From NCBI GenBank assembly GCA_016930115.1, contig JAFGHN010000037.1:1-8512 (forward strand): a stretch of 8,512 nt of DNA, written 5' to 3'. Origin of the DNA: Spirochaetales bacterium. GTDB taxonomy: Bacteria; Spirochaetota; Spirochaetia; ARS1246. Shown one piece after another: positions 1 to 5,223 of this stretch. Numbering within the stretch: the first letter of the stretch is position 1; each line of letters starts with the position of its first letter. The translations under genes and the position numbers were made by a program. The notes under the pieces were generated by a model. The model was not told where the DNA came from, ran no database searches, and saw nothing but the letters and a program-made list of their open reading frames with translations.

Positions 1-36
1 AGGGAAGGTCGCTCCACGAGAAGCCGACAGTAACAC

Positions 37-79
37 GGCCTGATTCCGGGCACCCGTGCATCATCGGGTGAAGCAGGCC
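37..79. other. nested stem-loop downstream of ubiE
   Basis: Two perfect 6-bp inverted repeats are nested. The outer pair is GGCCTG (37-42) with CAGGCC (74-79). The inner pair is CACCCG (51-56) with CGGGTG (65-70), closing an 8-nt loop. The element begins 33 nt beyond the minus-strand stop codon of the ubiE-like gene. It could end or stabilise that transcript, but no T-run follows on either strand, so it is not a standard intrinsic terminator. I see no supportable gene in 1-111, and a gene beginning here and leaving the window cannot be excluded. Confidence 0.4.
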
Positions 80-111
80 AAATAACGGCTGCAAGTTGTT
101 CTCGGCGGCGT

Positions 112-915
112 TCAGGACGCGACGTACAGCCCCGCCGCTCCAAAGAACAGCGGCGTATACTCCACCGATGCGAATCCGGCGGTCCTTAGAATTTCCACTA
201 ATTCCCGAGGCCCGTAGTACCGTTTCACCGAATCCGCGAGATAGCGGTATGCAGAAGCATGGCCTGAAAGCCGCGCCACCAGTTGCCCGACCATGAGCTC
301 GACATAGACGTCCCTGAAAAACCTGAGAATTCTCGAGGCGGGCTGCGACGATTCGACGATGACGAGTGCTCCCCCCGGCTTTAGCACGCGGCGTATTTCC
401 GCGAGCGCGGCGCCCGCCCGTGGATTCCGGTAGGTGAGATTCCTGAAAGCAAACGAAACTGCAACCACATCACATGTTGACGCTTCCCACGGCAGCGCCG
501 TCGCGTCGCCGAGAGTGAAACGCGGATTGTCCGGATCGCCCGCGCGCTTCTCCTCAGCCCGTTCGAGCATGTGCGGCGAGTAATCGAGGCCGATGATCCT
601 CGCGATGCCGCCCGTCTCTTTTGCAAGCAGATACGCCAGATCACCGGTACCGGTACAGAGATCGAGAACGACGGCGGGCTGTGGCTCCCGGCGGGCCGGC
701 ACCCCGGCATGCGCCACTGCGCCCGCTGCCGGCGCCGGTGATCGCGCCGCAGGCTTCGCCGCCGTGCCCGGCGCCACGGCGCCTGCAACCGCGCGCGCGG
801 CCATCCGCCGCCACCTGACGTCCATACCCAGGGTGAGGATCCTATTCATCCGGTCATAGTCTAAGGTGATTGTATTGAAAAGCCGCTCAAGCGGCCTGTT
901 CCCGCTCATAAACAT
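112..915 (-). CDS. ubiE: Demethylmenaquinone/ubiquinone C-methyltransferase (UbiE/MenG family) with an Ala/Pro-rich insertion
   Basis: This is an S-adenosylmethionine-dependent methyltransferase of the UbiE/MenG family, which methylates demethylmenaquinone (or the ubiquinone precursor) in the last steps of quinone synthesis. Family landmarks visible in the 267 residues are the N-terminal FNTITLDYDRMNRILTLGMD block (13-32), the SAM-binding DLCTGTGDLA (85-94), FAFRNLTYRN in the position of the family's FGxRN motif, LKPGG, and SAYRYLADSV near the C-terminus. MenG is the likelier role if the host makes only menaquinone. The start at 915 is chosen because AGGGG lies just upstream; a second ATG two codons later is possible. 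Oddity: residues about 41-80 (676-795) are an Ala/Pro/Gly/Arg-rich low-complexity stretch. In E. coli UbiE, as I recall it, the Trp-Lys/Arg-Arg motif and the VLDL strand are about 16 residues apart; here they are about 48. The core motifs are intact, so it is probably functional. It is divergent from the aldolase-like gene at 1052. Confidence 0.88.
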   Translation of the reverse strand: MFMSGNRPLERLFNTITLDYDRMNRILTLGMDVRWRRMAARAVAGAVAPGTAAKPAARSPAPAAGAVAHAGVPARREPQPAVVLDLCTGTGDLAYLLAKETGGIARIIGLDYSPHMLERAEEKRAGDPDNPRFTLGDATALPWEASTCDVVAVSFAFRNLTYRNPRAGAALAEIRRVLKPGGALVIVESSQPASRILRFFRDVYVELMVGQLVARLSGHASAYRYLADSVKRYYGPRELVEILRTAGFASVEYTPLFFGAAGLYVAS

Positions 916-1051
916 CCGACCCCTGTAATACGCAGATGTGCCTCACGTCTACCCGCGGCCGACACACACGGCTGGCGCTCAGAGGCTGAATAAACGACAA
1001 GAACCTGCTATCGTCTGACAAGAGAAAATACACAAACCAAGGAGAAACGGG

Positions 1052-1840
1052 ATGAAAAAAAATGTTTTGCGCGAAATGCTCAATGCGGGCAAACCCACCA
1101 TCGGGACGCACGTCATATCGCCCTGGCCGGGGATCATCGAAATCATCGGCAAATCCGGCGCTTTCGACTATATCGAATACGTGGGTGAGTATTCGCCCTT
1201 CAGCATCGATGGGCTCGAGAATATCGGAAGGACCTTTGAGCTGTTTCCTGAAATGTCGTCGATGATGAAGGTCGAGGAGCAGACGAGAGGCTTTATCGCA
1301 AGCCGTTCGATCGACGCGGGAATTCAGAATGTGCTCTTTACCGATGTCAGGTCGGCCGCTGAAGCGAAAGAATGCGTCAGGTGCGTGCGGGCGGAATCAC
1401 CGGAGCAGGGCGGGACACATGGCGTGAGCATGAGGCGCGGGCCGGATTACTACGTCTACGGCTCGCTGCAACAGTGGGTCAAGGCGATGAAAGATGTCGT
1501 GATCGCCTTCATGATCGAGAAGAAAGGCGCCATGGAAAACCTCGATGCGATCCTCGACGTGGAAGGCGTGGATATGGTGCAGTTCGGTCCGGCGGATTAC
1601 TCGGTAAGCATGGGTATGGCCGACCGGATGCAAAGTGCTGAAGTGCAAAACGCGCAGAAGGAAATGGTCAAAAAAGCCCTGGCAAAGGGAGTCCATCCCC
1701 GCGTCGAAATCGGCGGTTATGAAGAAGCGAAGCCCTGGCTCGACTTGGGCGTCCGCCACTTCTGTATCGGATGGGATATCGTCACCATCGCCGCCTGGTG
1801 TACGGAACAGGCGGAGGGGATGAAAAAGCTTCTCGGATAG
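1052..1840 (+). CDS. HpcH/HpaI aldolase-superfamily protein, copy A, with substituted active site
   Basis: This 262-residue TIM-barrel protein belongs to the HpcH/HpaI family (class II pyruvate aldolases such as 4-hydroxy-2-oxoheptanedioate aldolase); length is normal for the family. The expected metal ligands are present: Glu156 in IEKKGAM and Asp182 in FGPADYS, matching E149 and D175 of E. coli HpaI. The motif that is DGEH in HpaI (Asp42-His45 dyad) reads VGEY here (44-47), and the pyruvate-binding Arg70 position appears to be Lys73. The protein therefore may not be a standard retro-aldolase. It could be a lyase, a CoA-ester enzyme or an aldolase with another base; His20 in GTHV is a candidate residue. 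The start is supported by AAGGAG at 1039-1044, 7 nt before ATG. A close paralogue follows at 2032. The fold call is firm, the substrate unknown. Confidence 0.85.
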   Translation: MKKNVLREMLNAGKPTIGTHVISPWPGIIEIIGKSGAFDYIEYVGEYSPFSIDGLENIGRTFELFPEMSSMMKVEEQTRGFIASRSIDAGIQNVLFTDVRSAAEAKECVRCVRAESPEQGGTHGVSMRRGPDYYVYGSLQQWVKAMKDVVIAFMIEKKGAMENLDAILDVEGVDMVQFGPADYSVSMGMADRMQSAEVQNAQKEMVKKALAKGVHPRVEIGGYEEAKPWLDLGVRHFCIGWDIVTIAAWCTEQAEGMKKLLG

Positions 1841-1857
1841 CAGGCCGCATGGGAACG

Positions 1858-1901
1858 GCGCGGCCGGGGTGCATGCCGCCTGCGTGGCGTCCGGGCCGCG
1901 C
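1858..1901. other. GC-rich stem-loop after aldolase copy A
   Basis: GCGCGGCC (1858-1865) and GGCCGCGC (1894-1901) form a perfect 8-bp stem around a 28-nt loop. The loop contains a small CGCC/GGCG hairpin (1877-1880 with 1886-1889). It starts 17 nt after the stop codon of copy A, where a 3'-end structure would be expected. No T-run follows, so it is not a classical terminator. The rest of the 1841-2031 spacer holds the candidate promoter of copy B. Confidence 0.35.
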
Positions 1902-1972
1902 TACCCCCGGCTAGAAATGTATGCGACGGACGATCCCGCGCGTCTTCCTCTCCGTTCTTTCTTTTCGATAAG

Positions 1973-2001
1973 TTGACAAAATCCGGCCGCCGCCTGATTA
2001 A
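1973..2001 (+). promoter_or_regulatory. candidate sigma70-type promoter of aldolase copy B
   Basis: A perfect -35 box TTGACA (1973-1978) is followed after 17 nt by a weak -10 box GATTAA (1996-2001), which matches TATAAT at three positions. The start codon of copy B is 30 nt further on. This suggests that the second paralogue can be transcribed independently of the first. No equally good match was seen upstream of copy A. Confidence 0.45.
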
Positions 2002-2031
2002 TAGCACAACATCTACCAAGGAGTGACTGGA

Positions 2032-2817
2032 ATGAAAAAGAATGTATTGAGGGAAATGCTCAACGCGGGCAAACCGACCATCGGCACGCATGTCGTATGC
2101 CCCTGGCCCGGAATTATCGAAATAATCGGCAAATCCGGCGCTTTCGACTATATCGAATACGTGGGAGAGTACTCGCCGTTCAGCATCGACGGGATGGAGA
2201 ACATAGGAAGGGCACTGGAGCTCTTTCCCGAAATGTCGTCGATGATGAAGGTTGAGGAGCAGACGAGAGGATTCATCGCCCAGCGCGCGGTCGACGCAGG
2301 TATCCAGAATCTCCTGTTCACCGATGTCCGGAGCGCCGAAGAGGTGAAGGAATGCATCAAGTACGTGCGGGCCGAAACACCTGAGGACAAGGGTGTCCAC
2401 GGCGTCGGGATGAGGCGAGGAAGCGGGTATATCTACGACTCCGCCACCGATTGGGTACAGGCGATGAGAGATGTTGTGATCGCCTTCATGGTCGAAAAGA
2501 AAGGCGCCATGGACAATCTCGACAAGATCCTCGAAGTGGAAGGCGTGGACATGCTGCAGTTCGGTCCCGGCGACTACTCGGTAAATATCGGTATGGCCGG
2601 CCAGGGGCAGGACCCGAAGGTACAGGGCGCCCAGAAGGACATGATCAAACGGGCGCTTGCGGCCGGCGTCCACCCCCGTGTGGAGATCCGCAGCTTCGAG
2701 CAGGCGAAGCCCTGGCTTGACCTGGGTGTCCGCCACTTCTGCATCGGTTGGGACATTGTGACCATCGCCGGGTGGTGCAAAGACCAGGCGGAGGGGATGA
2801 AAGACCTGCTCAAATAG
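2032..2817 (+). CDS. HpcH/HpaI aldolase-superfamily protein, copy B, with substituted active site
   Basis: This 261-residue protein is a tandem paralogue of copy A, about 78% identical by my hand alignment. It has the same features: metal-ligand Glu155 (VEKKGAM) and Asp181 (FGPGDYS) retained, VGEY in place of DGEH, and Lys in place of the pyruvate-binding Arg. Differences from copy A are few in the first 80 residues (about five). They concentrate at about residues 130-142, where one residue is deleted, and 186-205, which suggests changed substrate-contacting loops rather than decay. The start is ATG 2032, with AAGGAG at 2018-2023 ending 8 nt upstream. An in-frame GTG at 2023 overlaps that ribosome binding site and is rejected. 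The gene runs convergently into the SDR gene, whose stop is 66 nt away. It is an enzyme of the pyruvate-aldolase-like fold with unknown reaction. Confidence 0.85.
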   Translation: MKKNVLREMLNAGKPTIGTHVVCPWPGIIEIIGKSGAFDYIEYVGEYSPFSIDGMENIGRALELFPEMSSMMKVEEQTRGFIAQRAVDAGIQNLLFTDVRSAEEVKECIKYVRAETPEDKGVHGVGMRRGSGYIYDSATDWVQAMRDVVIAFMVEKKGAMDNLDKILEVEGVDMLQFGPGDYSVNIGMAGQGQDPKVQGAQKDMIKRALAAGVHPRVEIRSFEQAKPWLDLGVRHFCIGWDIVTIAGWCKDQAEGMKDLLK

Positions 2818-2883
2818 GCGCGACGCGCGATCAGAACGCTGTGGTGACGGCGCGCCGGCGACGCCCGGGCGGCTGCACGCAGC

Positions 2884-3651
2884 CTAACGCAGAGTCGCCC
2901 CGCCGTCTATGGTGATCACCGTGGCGTTGATATAGGCCGCACGGTCGGATGAAAGGAAGACCACCAGGTCCGCAACCTCCTCCGGCTTTGCGGCTCTTCC
3001 AAGGGGAAGACCGCTGAGAGGCTCACTCCAGCGCGAGCTGTCACCGTGGAGCCTCTCGGCTTCCGCCTTCAGCATACTTTCCATCCGGGCCGTTACGGTG
3101 CGGCCGGGATTAACCGCAAGAACGCGAATCCCGTTGTCTATGCTCCGGCTTCCCAACCCTCTGGTGAAGGCCATGATGGCCGCGTTTCCGGCCGCGCCGG
3201 CAAGGAATCCGTAACCGGGACGTTCGCCCGCAGCGCCGGCTATGTTGATAATCACACCGGAACGCCTCTTCTCCATCGACCTGCAGAACGCCCGCGCCAT
3301 GTTTATATAACCGAATATTTTCAGGTCCCAGCCCTCCCGCCAGGCCGATTCGCTCATGGTGATATCTCCCACTGGAACGGCCCCCGCGTTATTGATGAGG
3401 ATGTCGATATCGCCGCATTCCTCCACCAGGGCGTCCACGTTGGCGGAGATGCTCAAATCATACGGATATGTGCTGATTTCCACGCCGGCGACGGCCTGTA
3501 TCTCGGCCGCAGCGAGTTGGAGGTTCTCTTTCGATCGGGAGACAAGATGCAGGTTCGCACCCTCAAGCGCGAACGCTTTGGCAACCGCGAGACCGATGCC
3601 CCGGGATCCTCCGGTGACGAGCACCTCTTTTCCTTGCAGATGTAAATCCAT
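2884..3651 (-). CDS. Short-chain dehydrogenase/reductase (SDR) family protein with non-canonical catalytic tetrad
   Basis: This 255-residue Rossmann-fold protein is of classical-SDR length. Cofactor binding is well preserved: TGGSRGIG (13-20), Asp65 at the adenine-binding position, NNAG (87-90), and an Arg after strand 2 (SRS, 38-40) that suggests NADP(H). The catalytic part is not canonical. The Ser position in the IINISS-like strand is Ala138/Gly139, the YxxxK pair falls in LAGAAGNAA (150-158) so that Tyr becomes Gly and Lys becomes Asn156, and the Asn of helix 4 aligns with Lys111. I recall SDRs carrying an AGNAAxMAFTRxLG signature from other bacteria, so this is probably a stable subfamily rather than a damaged gene. 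Its chemistry is unknown. The start at ATG 3651 is preferred to an upstream in-frame TTG at 3666 because GGAGG lies 5 nt before it. A good promoter is at 3682-3710. Confidence 0.85.
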   Translation of the reverse strand: MDLHLQGKEVLVTGGSRGIGLAVAKAFALEGANLHLVSRSKENLQLAAAEIQAVAGVEISTYPYDLSISANVDALVEECGDIDILINNAGAVPVGDITMSESAWREGWDLKIFGYINMARAFCRSMEKRRSGVIINIAGAAGERPGYGFLAGAAGNAAIMAFTRGLGSRSIDNGIRVLAVNPGRTVTARMESMLKAEAERLHGDSSRWSEPLSGLPLGRAAKPEEVADLVVFLSSDRAAYINATVITIDGGATLR

Positions 3652-3681
3652 ACAACCCTCCGTCAAAACTGCTTACGCCAT

Positions 3682-3710
3682 ACCCTAGCAGCTGCCGGCA
3701 CCGTCGTCAA
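3682..3710 (-). promoter_or_regulatory. candidate sigma70-type promoter of the SDR gene
   Basis: Read on the minus strand, TTGACG (3710-3705) is followed after 17 nt by TAGGGT (3687-3682). The -35 matches at five of six positions and the -10 at three of six. It lies 30 nt before the SDR start codon, leaving a short leader with the GGAGG ribosome binding site. The SDR is therefore probably transcribed as a single gene. Confidence 0.45.
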
Positions 3711-3743
3711 CCGTGAGCGATCTGTGCTACCCTTGCGTAAGCG

Positions 3744-3768
3744 CGGGCCGGGCAACGTGACCGGCCCG
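3744..3768. other. GC dyad in the SDR/flavoredoxin divergent spacer
   Basis: CGGGCCGG (3744-3751) and CCGGCCCG (3761-3768) are perfect 8-bp inverted repeats separated by 9 nt. The dyad lies between two divergently transcribed genes, 70 nt before the flavoredoxin start and upstream of the SDR promoter. It could be an operator or an mRNA leader hairpin. In GC-rich DNA chance is also possible. No T-run follows. Confidence 0.35.
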
Positions 3769-3837
3769 TCGCACCGCGGACAATTTCGCGGAATACGCTG
3801 AGGTGCCCAGGACAGGTACAACACAGAGGAGGGAGAC

Positions 3838-4404
3838 ATGAAGAAATCACTTGGAGCCGCCACGTTAGCCGAACCGACACCGTTATGGTGCGTCGGTTCC
3901 TACGACGAAGCGGGAAAACCGAACGTCATGGCGGCTGCCTGGGGCGGGATCTGTTGCTCCAAACCGCCGTGTGTGACGGTGTCTTTGCAGAAGATACGGC
4001 ATTCCTACCAGTCGATCATGAAGCGTATGGCTTACACCGTGAGCGTACCGCCGGCAAAGTTGGCGAAAGAAGCCGACTACTTTGGCATCGCATCAGGCAA
4101 GGATGTGGACAAATTTGCGCGGACAGGCCTGACACCCGTAAGATCGGAGCTGGTGGACGCCCCGTACGTAAAGGAGTTTCCACTGATCATCGAATGCAAG
4201 GTGATCCACGTCTACGATATCGGCCTGCACACCCTCTTTATCGGGGAAATCCTTGACGTCAAAGCCGATGAGGAGATACTCGACGGAAAGGGAAAGATCG
4301 ACGCCGCAAAACTCAAACCGCTGATTTTCAGTCCGGGTGCGCGTGTCTATCACGGAATCGGCGAGAACCTCGGCCCGGCCTTTCAGATCGGCAAGGATCT
4401 GTAG
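3838..4404 (+). CDS. flr: Flavoredoxin / flavin reductase-like FMN-binding protein
   Basis: This 188-residue protein belongs to the flavin reductase-like family (PF01613 type) and closely resembles flavoredoxins of sulfate reducers as I remember them. Shared wording includes the N-terminal MKKSLGA, NVMAAAWGGICCSKPPCVTVS (about 29-49), EADYFGIASGKDVDKF, GLTPVRSELVDAPYV and IGLHTLFIGEILDVKADE. These proteins bind FMN and act as cytoplasmic electron carriers or flavin reductases; flavoredoxin of Desulfovibrio gigas has been linked to thiosulfate reduction. The partner here is unknown. Two adjacent Cys lie in the conserved ICCSKPP segment. The start at 3838 has an AGGAGG ribosome binding site 5 nt upstream. 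The gene is divergent from the SDR. It ends only 9 nt from the convergent stop of the Isf-like gene, with no terminator between, so their transcripts probably overlap. Confidence 0.88.
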   Translation: MKKSLGAATLAEPTPLWCVGSYDEAGKPNVMAAAWGGICCSKPPCVTVSLQKIRHSYQSIMKRMAYTVSVPPAKLAKEADYFGIASGKDVDKFARTGLTPVRSELVDAPYVKEFPLIIECKVIHVYDIGLHTLFIGEILDVKADEEILDGKGKIDAAKLKPLIFSPGARVYHGIGENLGPAFQIGKDL

Positions 4405-4413
4405 CGGTATTTC

Positions 4414-5223
4414 TCAAACCTTCGATTCGTACTTTTTCACCGCCTGGTCGTATACCTCAGACACTTTGGCGGCCGACTCGAGGCTGCGGCCCTGCACCAA
4501 GAGCAGGTCCGCCTGCGCCAGTCCGGCGGCGGCGCCCTGCCTGTCAGCCTCGGGAAGCGCCATGATGACCATATCCGCCAGCACCCGCCTCTCCTCCGCC
4601 CGGCTCAACCCGAGATACGGCAGCTTATCGTACAACTCAAGGCTTTCTTCCCTGCGTTTGAAGGGAGATATACTTCTGCTCATCCCGGCCAGCTCCCCGC
4701 CCAGTTCCCTGCTGTGCTCAATGCACACCTCAAAATTGAAACGTGTGGCAGGCACGGGTTCCAGCGGTCGCATCCACATCATCTGGAGAAAGTGATACAA
4801 AGGTCGCAACCCGGACGCGAGGCCGTTTCCGGTACCACCGGCCACGCCGATGCCGAACGCCGGGACACCGTTCAAGGGGGCTGTCCGGGCATAGACTCTG
4901 AACATCTTGAGGATCAGGTACTTCACCATCGCGGTTGTGTCCCACCAGTAGACAGGGGCACCAAAAACCAATCCGCCGCAGTTGAGGAGTTTTTCGCTGA
5001 AGAACTCAAAGGCCTCATCCTTGTAGGTGCATTTGAGCTCATCCTTGCAGATCCAAGGTAGACAGTCTCTGCAGGTGCCGACCACGTGGTCCGACATCTG
5101 GATAATCTCGGTCTCCACGCCCGCTTTTCTGCACCCTTCAAGGGCTGCTGTGACAAGCTCGTTTGTGCGCCCGTCCTTGTTGGGGCTCCCCACTATCCCG
5201 ATGATTTTCTTTTCTTCCGGCAT
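4414..5223 (-). CDS. NADPH-dependent FMN reductase / iron-sulfur flavoprotein (Isf)-like protein
   Basis: This 269-residue flavodoxin-fold protein has the FMN phosphate loop GSPNKDGRTNEL (12-23) and the GAPVYWWD loop that packs on the isoalloxazine ring. Between them are four Cys at 51, 54, 59 and 65 (CX2CX4CX5C), where Isf proteins carry a compact CX2CX2CX4-7C motif for a 4Fe-4S cluster. The second spacing is two residues longer than usual, so a cluster is plausible but not certain. A C-terminal extension (about 170-269) with many charged residues looks helical and is not assigned. The role would be transfer of electrons between NAD(P)H or ferredoxin and a small acceptor. The start at 5223 has GGAGGAGG (5235-5228) upstream, inside the 3' end of the MFS gene, which it overlaps by 31 bp. 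This arrangement points to translational coupling within one operon. Confidence 0.8.
   Translation of the reverse strand: MPEEKKIIGIVGSPNKDGRTNELVTAALEGCRKAGVETEIIQMSDHVVGTCRDCLPWICKDELKCTYKDEAFEFFSEKLLNCGGLVFGAPVYWWDTTAMVKYLILKMFRVYARTAPLNGVPAFGIGVAGGTGNGLASGLRPLYHFLQMMWMRPLEPVPATRFNFEVCIEHSRELGGELAGMSRSISPFKRREESLELYDKLPYLGLSRAEERRVLADMVIMALPEADRQGAAAGLAQADLLLVQGRSLESAAKVSEVYDQAVKKYESKV

Noticed and set aside
1..111. Minus-strand open frames (for example from ATG at 64) running off the left edge
   Set aside because: No ribosome binding site, more than one frame is open over such a short span, and the stretch overlaps the nested stem-loop. A gene cannot be supported.
916..1051. Promoters in the ubiE/aldolase A divergent spacer
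   Set aside because: Only weak matches (TATTAC at 930-925 on the minus strand, TATCGT at 1009-1014 on the plus strand) without acceptable -35 boxes, so none is listed as a feature.
2023..2031. GTG start for aldolase copy B
   Set aside because: The GTG overlaps the AAGGAG ribosome binding site that serves ATG 2032, and copy A starts at the equivalent ATG.
1717..2736. A 339-codon open frame on the minus strand
   Set aside because: It lies opposite aldolase copy B, whose product matches a known family, and extends across the spacer into the end of copy A. Its composition is that of an antisense shadow in GC-rich DNA.
3652..3666. TTG start extending the SDR by five residues
   Set aside because: The GGAGG ribosome binding site lies inside this extension and is correctly spaced for ATG 3651.
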